This document shows positions 37,015 through 48,107 of a stretch of 64,000 bases of DNA, piece by piece. The position numbers and the translations under genes were made by a program. Location of the stretch: contig BRKX01000018.1 of assembly GCA_026008535.1 (NCBI GenBank), forward strand, positions 20,530,088-20,594,087. Direction: 5' to 3'. This DNA comes from Perilla frutescens (taxonomy: Eukaryota > Streptophyta > Magnoliopsida > Lamiales > Lamiaceae). Under the pieces are notes generated by a model. It was not told the origin of the DNA. It was given only the letters and a program-made list of their open reading frames with translations, and made no database searches. How positions within the stretch are numbered: the stretch's first letter is position 1; every line of letters starts with the position of its first letter.

Positions 37015-38328
37015 AGGGAGGATAAGGTTGCAGCTGAATTCTCCGAGCCTCATCTCGGGGAGTCCTTGAAGGTTTAAAAGGCATCAGGGTTTGGAATGAG
37101 TTCGCCGTCACCCAGACCAGTGACGAGGGCAGGCATGCGACGTCTTGATAGTGAGCTGAAGCAATCGAAAAAGAGAATGCTAGTGGATGAAGAAGATAAA
37201 GGTGAGAGAACTACTGTGATGCTGAAGGCATCTCTAAATTCAGGTAGATGTTCAGCCATAAAATCGGTGGCACGCGAGCTTTTTGGGATGAAAAGCAACT
37301 TGTGTGATCCATTGGATAGCGCATACAAGCAACTTGTGTGATCCATTGGTTTAATGAAGCCGTAAGTTTCTTAGTCCATTTTAGGCACTTTTTTATGTTG
37401 TTTAATATAATATTCTAATGTTCTATTATGTTTTATTCCATCCTCATACTTGCAGTGAGCCGGAGACTCCCCTTCCGATCATCAGCAAGCTATCAGTGTC
37501 GGCGTCGTAGTTTCAGGAGATCTGGGATAGAAGGGAGTGGCTAGCTGATGAATTAAGCCTAGTGTCATTGTTTCATCTTGAGTTGTTTTAATGAATGGAT
37601 GCATGATGTCGACGATTTGTTAATTGTCCACAGCATATTGATGCGTTGACAAACCAGCTCCTATTCAAGTGTAAGCGCGCTAAGGATCGATTCTTGAGTG
37701 GATGGACTGTGTTGGATGCATTGGGAATGGTAAGTTTAGCCTTATTTGGAATTCTATCAACGAAGAGTGATTTGAAATTTTGCTGAATTTGTTGGAAATA
37801 TGGCAGGGTTTTCTCCGACAAGGACATTTCCTAGCCACCGCTAACAGTCTGTTCGAATACATTAACGGGAGACATCCATGAGAAGGAGGGTTGCCATGGG
37901 TAGAAGCGCGGCAAGTCTTTGGTGTTGCTAATGTTAACAAGAACCACTGGGTATGCTATCGGATTGATTTTGAGTCGCAAACTGTGACGATCTTCGACTC
38001 ATATCGCGGAACAAATAATTGGGCGATGATTGCGGCACAATTCGATCACATGCTTCGTTTCATTCCATGGCTATGTAGTCATTTTGGCATATGGGAGCAA
38101 AAGAAGATGAGCACGCCACTAAGAGATGTCTGGGAGATTGTCTCTGCCGAATAAGCGCCGCAGCAGACGAACAATTTCGACTGCGGTATCATGGCGATCA
38201 AGTTCATGGAATGTCTAGCTTCTGACCAGCTACTGAGCAATATCCATCCAGGAAGGTGTGACATCTTCAGGCGAAGCTATTGTGTCCAGTTGTTTGAGTT
38301 GGGTCGTGAATTCCCAGGGCCAATGTGA
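37015..38328 (+). pseudogene. DUF1985-Ulp1 protease gene, 3' part with C48 catalytic domain
   Basis: The reading frame of the left half resumes at 37020. A Ser/Lys-rich linker (MSSPSPRPVTRAGMRRLDS) comes first. Short exons near 37444-37545 and 37634-37728 follow, then an exon from about 37807 with the protease domain. The catalytic triad of Ulp1-type SUMO proteases (peptidase family C48) is visible as NKNHWVCY (His), IFDSYRG (Asp) and NNFDCGIMAIKFME (Cys), with Gln in APQQ upstream of the Cys. In-frame stops are TAA 37075-37077, TAG 37508-37510, TGA 37879-37881 and TAA 38152-38154. A 34-bp tandem duplication (37293-37349) also disturbs the frame. The product would have been a SUMO-protease-like protein, but no intact product is possible. 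Confidence 0.8.
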
Positions 38329-39459
38329 GGACAGAGCATGGATGCCATCTTTTGGGGGTGAACATGAGTGTTGATGCATGGTAGCAGTCTATATTTTCGA
38401 TTTTTGCATGCAAATCAAACACTATCTTTTGGGCTTGTAAATAATTATGTAATGGTATTAATAACAATATTTAGGAATAAGTAATTAATAGGTAGTTGGG
38501 CCGTTTGTTATGGACAGTGGTATGAGGCCTAAGTATTAAAATTTGTTAGTTAGGCCGTATGAATTATAACTTTTGGTTGGGCCCTAGTTTGTTTATGTCT
38601 ATTTTTGCTTGGTTTTTAAATATCTTTTGGGCTTGTTTATATGACTATTCCAATTTGTGGGAAATAAATATAGGCCCACTAAGATTTTTAAAAGGTCCAC
38701 ACGCATTAACAACCTCCAATAAAAAGGCCCATTTGCAGAATGAGAGCGACCCACATGTGAAATTTTTTTGAATCAGGGCCATACCCAAGAGAGATCGAGT
38801 TTGTCAGGGTTTGCAAATTGGTAAAATACTGAAAAAATCACTGAATCGTTATCAACATAGATGAAATCATTAAAACCTCATTTTGCCGATTTAATAATTT
38901 AGGAAAAAGGTAAAATCAATTATGAATACGAATCCAAATCTACGAAATGACAATCATCTCCAAGCATACAAATTGTAAATACACGCTCTATTATGAAGAT
39001 TTGTAAATTTCAAATTTAAGTAATTACAATTTCGGCGACAACAATCCCCAGATTACATAGAATGAAACCCAGATCTAAATCTAAAGATGCAAGTTCGAAT
39101 ATATTCATACTGACCTCAATTCTTCACTGAGTCTGGAGCACTATTCGGAAGATGTGGAATTCCAGGTTCCGAATTGAAGCGAAGGCACCATTTTGCGGAG
39201 ATTTCTCCGGAACCGGTCGGAATGTCGACGAGATGGCGGCGGGCCTTTGAATGGCAAAGATTGCTGACGATTGGCGGCAAGCAAGGTCTTTGAATGTTAA
39301 AGGGTCTGAAGCATATTAATTTTGAGAAAATATGCGGCTAGGGGTTTATATATATATATATAATGATTTAAAATGTTTATTAGGATATTTAGGATGCCAA
39401 ATATCCTTTCCCCAATTAGTTCAGATGTAAATGTAGAAAAATAATTATCAATTATTTTA

Positions 39460-39565
39460 CAAAGGGGTGGTAATAGATAAATTGTATATTATTTTCAAAG
39501 GGGTGGTAATAGATAAATCGTATATTATTCAAATGGGTGGTAATAAATAAATTGTATATTATTTT
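39460..39565. repeat. Three-copy tandem repeat of 34-36 bp
   Basis: Three adjacent units, each starting CAAAGGGGTGGTAATA or CAAATGGGTGGTAATA and ending in a TATATTATT stretch, lie at 39460-39495, 39496-39529 and 39530-39565. Confidence 0.85.
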
Positions 39566-39814
39566 CATTATCCTAACTCACAGATGTGAATCAATTTTGA
39601 GGATATGAATGAGTACAGTACCTGTTTCATCATTCAAAGTTCAAATGTTCCAATTGCATGTGTCTAGCTTTCAATGTTCCATTATTCCAATTTATACGAG
39701 TTGTTCAGAGTTCACTTAGAAGCATTGAATCGATTGTTCGGGGTAATAGGGGTTCAGTTATCAATTTGAACATTTTAATTGAATGTTTAGTTTAATCGGA
39801 ATTTAGAGGTTTAA

Positions 39815-40272
39815 TGCTTTCCGGGGGTTTAGGGGTTTAGGGGGTTTTAGGGGTTTTCGGGGGTTTGAGGGTTTGGGGGTTTTTCGAGGGTTTGAGGGGA
39901 TTCCGGGGGTTTGAGGCCTTTCCCGGGGGATTTACGGGCTTGTAGGGCTTCAAGGGTTGTTGTTATTTCAGGGGATTCGGGGGTTTCAGGGTTTTACTGG
40001 ATTAAGGGGTTTAGGGAATTCCGGGGGTATCAGTAGTTTCTTTGGGGTTTAGGGTTTTCCGGAGGATTCGGGGGTTTAGGGGTTTAGGGTTTTCAGCGGT
40101 TTAGGTGTGTCCAGGGGTTTTGAGGGTTGTCGGGATTAAGGGGTTTAGGGGTTTCAGCGGTTTCTAGTGATTCTGGGGGTTCAGGGGCAATCGAATGTTT
40201 AGCCTTTCCCTTGGGTTTAGGGGGATCAGGGGTTTGAGTACCGGTTTTGAAGGGGGGTTTAGGGGTTTATGC
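39815..40272. repeat. Degenerate telomere-like (TTTAGGG)n tract, G-rich strand on plus
   Basis: Dense variants of GGGTTTAGGGG occur for about 460 bp, for example GGGGTTTAGGGG, GGGTTTGAGG, GGGGTTTTCGGGGG and GGTTTAGGGTTTTC. TTTAGGG is the usual plant telomere unit. The units are imperfect with variable spacing, as in old interstitial telomeric sequence or a derived G-rich minisatellite. Runs of four to six G make G-quadruplexes plausible. Confidence 0.65.
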
Positions 40273-40334
40273 CATCCCCAATGAAAATACTCTACGACAT
40301 TATTATTAGTATGATTAGTAGTAGTATTAATTGA

Positions 40335-40370
<36 letters not shown>
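40335..40370. repeat. (ATT)n microsatellite
   Basis: About 12 trinucleotide units, followed by a looser ATT-rich stretch to about 40410. Confidence 0.85.
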
Positions 40371-41070
40371 TTCATTATTCTTTTCTATTATTATTACTAT
40401 TATTATTACCCGTCCGCGTTCACTCTATGCGGTATTTTGGGATTTTAAGAATTGAATGAGCACACTTTGATTGCTTGCGAGGTTGTATTATTTAAATTAC
40501 TAGGTAATTACAAGATTTTATACTTATTGCAGATCAAGTATTTCTACGATTGTAAATATGTATCTTTTGGATTTACATGTATTTAGATTCTTATCATTAT
40601 AATTTTCATAGTTTTTTAATTCGGATGTTGCTGATTTAATGTTATGTTTTATGTATGATTGTTGCCATTTTAGTTTAATTAAATGCATGTATTTGCTATT
40701 TCTCTTAAAGTGAGGCTCTAATTGTTTACTAAATTGTAGTAGTACCTCTATTTTGTGGGAATGTTGATCCAGCCGGGCTCGATTCAGTAGTAGTTAAATG
40801 AGTTCAGTTTGATTCGGCCTCGAGATCTATTTGATTTACTTCTCGAGTTTTGAAGAAATAATTGTCATAATATATTACTAATCATTGTAATAGTCTATTT
40901 ATTTAATTTTTATTTTTATAATAATCATTGTAAAATTTATTAGTATTGTTATTGTTGTTATTTATAAATATTTAGTTCGAATATTTATAAATTGAAGAAA
41001 CATTTATACTTTAAGTTTTTCAACATTATTTACTAAATTATTATGGAAATTCAAAATCGGAAGGCATATC

Positions 41071-41112
41071 ACCTATTAGAGTATTTGGGTAACCTATTAG
41101 AGTATTTGGGTA
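41071..41112. repeat. Perfect 21-bp tandem duplication
   Basis: ACCTATTAGAGTATTTGGGT plus A occurs twice head to tail (41071-41091 and 41092-41112). Confidence 0.9.
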
Positions 41113-41332
41113 TTATAAACTTTATAATACATGTACATTGCGCCCAATTTGAAATTTAATGAAACCCGAAAAAGTTTGAATCTTACCTCCCAACATTCGA
41201 TTTTTTGGAACTGAAGCTTTCTAGGGAAGCTTTCAACAGTTAAAGTCTCACTTTACTCTTTTTCACCCCTCATTTAAAAACAATCGCCTAGGGTTTTCAC
41301 AATATAATTTCTCGTCTGATTCCCTCCCCAAA

Positions 41333-41793
41333 ATGTCTTCACGCGAGCCTACGGTAACTATTGTCGGAGAATCCACCTCAGCAACCTCTTCGTTTAACCC
41401 GTCCACTAGGTTCGACAGTCCCGTCGTTTGTCATATTCATGGTGTCGTCGAGCGACACATCTCCGGGACCGATGCGAATCCATTCTATCGATTTCTCCGT
41501 TGTCCGATGAGGAGGGTCTGTGTAAATATATATTTCTATTTCGGTTAATTGCACCAAAATTTTCAGCACATAGACCAACATGTTGCGCAAACCCTTATTT
41601 TCAGGTCTCCGGTTGCGATTTCTTCCGGTGGGTTGACGACGAGCTGCCACTCCATTACCTTGCTTCTGTGCAGCGCTTGAAGTAGCAAAAGAAATCACTT
41701 GAAACTCAACTGCAATGCAAGGTGCTGCTGACCGAGGTCCTCTATGAAAAAATTAAATTAAAAGAAGATGAGTTGACCAATATCAATAATTGA
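41333..41793 (+). pseudogene. Small GRF-type zinc-finger/coiled-coil gene, decayed
   Basis: Exon 1 (41333-41515) starts MSSREPTVTIVGESTSATS and contains VVCHIHG, then TDANPFYRFLRCP. After a GT-AG intron, exon 2 (41605-41793) gives GCDFFRWVDDELP and a Lys/Glu-rich tail (KKSLETQLQ, KIKLKEDELTNINN). The order Cys, NP, Cys, then CxFFxWxD followed by a coiled coil is typical of small plant GRF zinc-finger proteins. The first motif is imperfect, with His where the second Cys is usual. A TAG at 41683-41685 separates the zinc finger from the coiled coil in the same frame. The family assignment is moderate. Confidence 0.5.
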
Positions 41794-41889
41794 AAAGAAG
41801 CTAAGTTAATATCTAGAGTAATAAAAACATAAAAGACCTCTGATAGATCTGATTGATATATGATATATCCCCTTCTTGTTGAGTGTATT

Positions 41890-43608
41890 AGATCATTTTC
41901 ATTCATCATCTGCGAATAGGGCACATAAACTTTTGTACTGTGGCTCACCCTTCTCCTTGTATGTGTGTGCCAATAGGGTCAACTGCACAAAGAGGAGGGT
42001 AAGTTAAGCGTTGCATAGAATATGGAAACAGAGAATTCAAAATTAAAATTTCACTCACCGTAGCCAGTTCAGAGAAGGTCTTGTCGTCCATTATGATGGC
42101 GTTTGATTGCTCGTTCCAATACATTCCATAGTGACCCTTTATAAATTGAAATGTGTTTTGTCTCTCGAATAGGCGATGAACCTTCTCTGCATAGAAGGCT
42201 GTCGGTATGGCTAATCCGAACTCTGAATTTAGCTATAGGTAATTTGTTCAACCCATATCGGGTTGCGCCAATTCGGCCAAGCCCTCCATGTTGCAATTTC
42301 CTTTGCAGCTTTAGCGAGTTCAATGAATCTGTTCTCCTTTTCTTCCGTCCAAATGCAGTCATAAAAATGTGTAATGTAAGACATGATATATGGGTATGTA
42401 GACTTTTGTTGCTGGAATTTGTTATTGAACTCCACATTCTATGTGTTGGATTTATATAGAGTAAAAGAACATCTTATAAATCGCTGAAAACAATTGGTAA
42501 AAGATAAGATTTTCAGAATATGAACAGGGGCGCATATGTTTATTTGTCATGGGAAATGTGTTTATTATTCGACCGATTACAGGGTAGTAGCATCGAATTC
42601 CCTAGGGAAAGTTCAGCCCTTAAACTTAAAATGACTAAATTAAATAAACACATTTGCAGACTTGAGATCTATGATATTATCCGCTATCTGATGTCGAATA
42701 CCCACGAGATGAAGTTCTGAAAGAGAGGGAAGGGCTCTTTTTCGTTTTCTTACCTCGAGCACACGAACCCGATTGATTCACGACTTCACTCACACACTGA
42801 CTTTGAGAAGCATCTCCACTTCGTTGATTCCCAACCGATTGTGAATCTGATAGAACAACAATATCCTAAAATAAAACTCGCATCTGGTCCCAACAGGGTT
42901 CCCCATTTGGCCTATAAACAAGCAAGTCAGGCCGAATCTGCATAAACAAATTAAAGCAATTAGGTTCAAACCATGATTACTTCACTACATACAAATTTTT
43001 AGCATATACCATTGCTATTTCAGTCCAGACTTCGTCGGATGCATCAACGGTGTTATCGTGGGGGTAATACAACACATCAGGCCTTGAGATCAAATACTTG
43101 AATTGGTGGAAACGATCCTCCCATTCGGCCAGTTTCTCCAAATAGGCTGTAATGAAATTTAAAGCCCCATCTCATTATTTACCTCGTCTCTTACAAGGTG
43201 GAGACAACGCCTATTGTTCTGCAGATCTCCACCAATCCAGTTCTGATTCCAGTGCTCGAAATCCAATTTCGTCAGAACGGTACTTTCGACTTGACGACTC
43301 CACACCCCTCGAAAAAAAACATCATCCTGGGAAATACGATTGGGGTCAGCCATGCATGAAACTTTGATAGTATTATTTATAGTATCATCCTGGGAAATAC
43401 GATTGGGGTCAGCCATTGTCTCATCAAATCTGCTTTTCTTGTGCACCTGCAACAAATGACAAAAACAAGTCAGTACTTGACCTCGTCGCTATGCACGTCT
43501 CTTGCCCTACAGGGTTTCCCATTTATTGTTTACTATGCAACCAATCAATAATTAAGGCAACAAACGAAGTCACCATTTCATTATTTGCGGTTTCCTCAAA
43601 ATCCATAC
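41890..43608 (-). pseudogene. Multi-domain Myb/SANT-like DNA-binding protein gene, decayed
   Basis: Read leftward, a possible first exon starts at 43608 (MDFEETANNEMVTSF). The next block (43455-43159) has VWSRQVESTVLTKLDFEHWN and LHLVRDEVNNEMG. After a frame break it continues as YLEKLAEWEDRFHQFKYL and VDASDEVWTEIAM, and a further exon near 42930 gives PNGEPCWDQMRVLF. A second repeat of the pattern starts at 42435 with WTEEKENRFIELAKAAKE. After another frame break it has FYAEKVHRLFERQ and NAIIMDDKTFSELAT, then TYKEKGEPQYKSLCALF in an exon near 41965. Two copies of the W..F..L..V....dd..W / GE..wd.L..lF layout fit plant Myb/SANT-like (Myb_DNA-bind_3) proteins. Frameshifts and stops mark it as a relic. 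Confidence 0.5.
43321..43416. repeat. 63-bp-period in-frame duplication within the Myb/SANT-like relic
   Basis: CATCCTGGGAAATACGATTG begins at 43321 and again at 43384, a period of 63 bp (21 codons). On the minus strand it encodes MADPNRISQDD twice. The length is a multiple of three, so it may have arisen while the gene was still coding. Confidence 0.75.
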
Positions 43609-43739
43609 TTGTTGCAGAGAATAATTGCGACTTCTAGGTATTAAACTCCTACAATTATGAAGTAAATAGAATATAATTGCATATCAATGCAGAGATCATG
43701 ACTTCATTCCCAAAAAATTAAAGGCTGAAATCATACGTG

Positions 43740-46075
43740 ACAAAAGTCGGGCCAATAACGATCAGGTTCCTTGAAGGATTTCTCGACCTTAGTGCTTTTC
43801 AAGCTCACTAGACTTGGTTCATTTTTCTTTGCACCTGCGGCCATATTTAACAGAGCAAATAATTAATATTAGCATACATCAAGACATGTCACGTTCAAAT
43901 TGCACATACAAAACAACAAACCTCCTCTATTTCCTTTGAGCTTTGAGTTCCCCCACTTTCGACATACGGTCTTGCCACGACTCTTCACAACGGGGGGTCC
44001 CTTATCTGATTGGCACAACCGTTCCCATCGCCAAAGGATTTTTCTTACCGTTTGCTTTTCATCTCGTGGTCTTTCACCATCTGTTGTCGCAGCTTCCACA
44101 AACACTTATGAATGCATGACCTACCACCCAGCATCACTCTTTGCTTCATAGGCCATGTCATATGATAACCTCATGATGGTATTCATGAAAACTAGGCCAG
44201 ACAGATTCTCGTCAACAGTTTTCGATGGATTCTTCAGACTGGGTATGCACCTTCATTTGCAATCTCGCATCCACCTTCTAAGAATGTATTGTTCCAGCAT
44301 AACATCAACATTCATCAAATAAAGAACTTTGAATATGTGGCGGCAGAAAACTCCCTTCGACTCCCACATGCGACAGCTACATGAAACTTCATGGCTTCTC
44401 TGATTGAAGAAAACGGACCTCGTTCGATCAGAATAAGGACCGGAGCTCACCCTAAACAACATTTTATTCGAATGATAGTCCAGATGCTCAATAATTTTCA
44501 CATTCATGGAATGATGTGCCTCGTACTCAAATATTTTGAAAATATTATGCGTCAATACTTTTGCAACATGTGTTCACAAGGGTTTGTCCACAAGGAATTG
44601 CCCAGGCATACATCGACATAGAGCATCCTTTGCATTCTCACACTCACGCTATTCATTCTGCACTTGACAGTAGCGAACAACAAACTCGTAGAGTGTATCA
44701 CTTCTTTTACGTAAGTCCTTTAAAATTCTATTAGTGACCTCACTCCTAGACGTAGCATGTATACCAGCTAAAAAACTGGTCATTTGTGAAAACTAATGAC
44801 CATCTGCCTCTGAGATTATACATGTTACTGAACCATCTATTGTCCGTGAGCTCATATGTCTCAATTAGTTACTGCCAAACTTCCTCAAACTCATTCTCGG
44901 TCTCACAACCATTCATACAATGATTCCATAATTTCTTGAACTCAGAATTACCATTTAACGAACCAAAATGCGACGGGGCATTCTGGTTAATGTGCCATTG
45001 ATACAAACGATGCGCCGCAGTTTCAAATGTGTAGTCGACGCCGTTCATGAGAGCCTGACATTGATCAGAGAAGATCACTTCGGGCTCATTTCCATACATG
45101 GCCTCAAGAAATACACCAAACAACCATTCAAATGTTTCTGTCGTCTCATCAATGGGAAAGCTAAACTAAACATCACATTATGGAAATGATGATTAACATC
45201 AATAAAAGGTGCACATACCATGTTATACTTATTGGTTTTGTATGTAGTGTCGAAAGATACTACATCACCAAAGTATTCATAGTCAATGGCAGAACGAGAG
45301 TCACGAAAGAAAAAATTCAACAACTTCCCGTGATCATCTTGTTGGACCTTCCAGTAGAAGAAAGGCTCCTTATTGGATTTCTCCATAAAAAATTGGAGCA
45401 ACGCATTTGAATCTCCATTATCTACATTTATCTCGGCCTTCTTATGCCCAAGATGAATGTATGCATCCGTCCGAGTGAATCCCACATTCTCTCGACCCCC
45501 ACTCTCTCACTCCAGGAATTTACATGCACGAGTGACATGCATGCCAGCTGAGTGAAGAGCTTCCAAAATTGATTTCTTAGGTCTTCGTAGTTGTCTTGCA
45601 GACCGCAGTAAATAGCTTTGATCAGGATTCAACAATTCGTGTTTGTGCCCCTTCTCAAACACAGAAACACTCCACGGACCATCTCATTGCCGTAACAAAC
45701 GAAGCTTAGCTTTATAGTTCGTTCTCGTTACCTGTTTCTTATAAACACCGAGCTAACTATTTGATCTTTTATTATCCGGCAGACCTTCACAAGAGCAGTT
45801 AAAAACTTTCATCCGCATTTCCGACAAATTATCAAAGTAAACCCCTTATAACGTGCATACTCGCAATACAAAACATAAGCCTCATCAATGTCCTCGATCA
45901 AGGACCCTGGCTCCAAACTGCTCTCAATCGCACGGCAAATTTCCGTAACCCCATCGAAACAATCAACATTCGTATTGTCTGACTTATGCTCAACCTCATC
46001 TCTTGACGGTGACATCTCAGCCTTCAGAAAACCATCATCAACATATGATGGCGACAGATTCAGGTCAATACCCAT
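43740..46075 (-). pseudogene. FAR1-related (FRS/FHY3-like) gene with MULE transposase domain, decayed
   Basis: The N-terminal FAR1 region starts at 46075 (MGIDLNLSPSY) and includes DIDEAYVLYCEYARYKGFT. The MULE transposase domain follows at 45485-44870 in shifted frames: VVSFDTTYKTNKYNMVCAP (first catalytic Asp), FSDQCQALMNGV (second Asp) and HRLYQWHINQNA. A SWIM zinc finger follows at about 44330-44400, CSCRMWESKGVFCRH. A C-terminal helical tail is suggested by SGLVFMNTIMRLSYDMAYEA near 44190. The family consists of domesticated Mutator transposases acting as transcription factors, plus related active transposases. Several frameshifts and stops make this a pseudogene. The left end is uncertain. 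Confidence 0.75.
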
Positions 46076-46343
46076 AGCAAATAAGAATCTCAGTAGCTGC
46101 CAAGCGGTTCTAGCTTGCTTTCACTAGATCAAGCGTAAGGAAAGGTATTCAGCAAATAATGCGAAAACCACCTTCCGATTAAATCACGCAACATCCACTG
46201 CAAGTGTTGTAATTAACACCTTTCAGTTGTAAATTTCACTCACTACGGAGCCGACAATAGTCGTCTAAAAAATGTACAAATAAATTTCTACAACTACTAC
46301 AGCTTCTCACCAACTATAAAAATAATAGTTCCCCATTCTATCC
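46076..46343. other. 5' flank of the FAR1-related relic
   Basis: Non-coding DNA between the FAR1-related start codon and the edge of the SIRE element. No terminal inverted repeat was identified, although a Mutator-like element end might be expected near here. Confidence 0.4.
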
Positions 46344-46582
46344 CGTTAGAATTTGTTGCCTGAAACAATGTGAATTTCGGATGTAAATTGCAAAGTTAAA
46401 TAAAATATTGAAGCTAGTGTTACTACATTGCCTTCAACATGCAGCGGAAACGTAAATAAAACTTTGCACAAAATAAATTTTAAATCACACTCCTTACGGT
46501 GTGTGATTACCTCAAGGCGAAATTCACTATCACAAGTGAAATATAAAAATAATGTTGATGTTGTCTCGGTTCACTCCCTTGA
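46344..46582 (-). repeat. SIRE 3' LTR, left piece
   Basis: It matches 63549-63787 almost base for base (GTTAGAATTTGTTGCCTGAA onward). It ends at the duplicated target CTTGA (46578-46582) where the Gypsy relic inserted. Confidence 0.9.
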
Positions 46583-48107
46583 TGATGTGTGAAATTTTAG
46601 TTTTAAAACTCGAATCAACTTGCAAGTGAACAAGAAAATGTAGCACAAGGTGAAATGAGGTCGAATCCACAGGGAAAAAGGAAATTAAATAAGCACGTAC
46701 TATGACATCGGCTCCTATTTGTTATCTAGACGACGAATTTGATAATTTCTTGATTTAAAACTAACTAAACAATAAAGTAAAGTAAATAATTACAATTAAC
46801 AAATAAATTGGGCAATTAAGAAAAGGAACACTCTCGGGGTTGGTTTTATTGGATTAATTAACACAAAATCTAATTATAATGGATACTTAATTTCCAATTC
46901 AAGATTACCAAGGCGATCTCAAATTTATTCTATATCTCCTCTCGAAGCATATAGAATATGGGGCACATGCATAAGATTATTGTCTCCAATTAATACCTAA
47001 GTGTGCTTACCAAGAGCACCCAGGATCTATGCCTCAACAACTATCTCAAACCTCTCGATTTTGTTGATAATTGCTCCTTGAATTCTAGGATCCTATGTTA
47101 AAGCTCATCTCTCGAATTTTGAATCAACATACATAATCATGCTAATTAATTATCAATTAGTTCTCACCAATCAACAATACATAACACCCATACATAACAA
47201 GAATCAAAGCATAATCAAGAACCATTAAACATTCAAAATAAATATCATTTATATCTCATAATCCAAATAAAACCAACACCCAAGAGTATCAAAGATTTAG
47301 CTTCTCATAATTACATGGGTAACCAAAATCTCTACAAGAAGGACCATGATTTTAACAAAATTAAAGAACAAAAGAACCCGGATGGATGTTTTGGCCTTCA
47401 AATCATGCTTCAACTTTGTTCTTCTTACCCAATCTTCAATTCCCTTTCTTCTCTCTTCTTCTCCAAGTGTTTCTCTCTCTAAAAGTGGCTAAGGATGGAA
47501 TGGAATGCCCTAATTTCGAATTGGGGTTGGTTTATATAGTGAAGGAATAAAAGAATTAAAAGAAATTCAAAAATGGGGAAAAAAGATGAAAAAATTGGGA
47601 ATTTAGTGCACGGGGCTCCACCATGGAGGTCGCGCTTCCTTCTTCTGGCGGTCGCGCCCCGTAACTGACTTTTAGGGCCTCTGTGTCGACGTCCACTCGC
47701 ACCGCTACTGTGCGCATGTCGTGCCACGTGTTGAGCTGGTCGGGTCGCGCCAAACGGTGCGAGTGAGCACTCGGGTCACGCTGTTTGGCGCGAGTGAGCT
47801 GCTCGGGTCGTGCCTCCGTCCCTGCTCCGACACCTCTCACGGTTTATCTTCATTCTCTCTCATTTCTTGTCCGATTGAGGTGATTCAACTTGCAGCGTGC
47901 GTTCTCCCAATTCGATCCTCTATCTTCCCATGGTATTGAGTCACTCAAAAATTCATTTATTCATCCACCATTTCCTATAAAACTCACACAAGAAACAAAA
48001 CTTCCAAGCCGGGAGGTTAAAAGCGTAATTTGGGTTAAAACACGTGTAAAACTATTCAATTAACTTCATTTAAACCTCAAAATGTTGTGACAAAACACCT
48101 CTCATCA
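46583..48107 (-). repeat. Complete LTR (left) of the deleted Gypsy element
   Basis: About 1525 bp from TGATGTGTGAAATTTTAG to CACCTCTCATCA. It contains a CpG-rich block (47620-47830) with hairpin repeats such as TCGCGCC-AAAC-GGTGCGA at 47745-47762. Confidence 0.85.

Larger units (their letters stand above)
38329..41332. other. Intergenic region with small repeats
   Basis: About 3 kb with no supported gene. It holds a 36-bp tandem array (39460-39565), a telomere-like tract (about 39815-40272), an ATT microsatellite (40335-40370) and a 21-bp duplication (41071-41112). A moderately GC-rich segment at 39150-39290 reads on the minus strand like a short 5' end (MVPSLQFGTWNSTSSE then stop), but nothing extends it. 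Confidence 0.45.

Noticed and set aside
39460..39565. Three regularly spaced repeats, considered as a CRISPR-like array
   Set aside because: Units are head to tail without unique spacers, in a plant genome. This is a simple tandem repeat.
42069..42437. 122-codon minus-strand frame
   Set aside because: The family-like Myb/SANT residues lie in the two other minus frames of this stretch, so this frame is a shadow of the relic.
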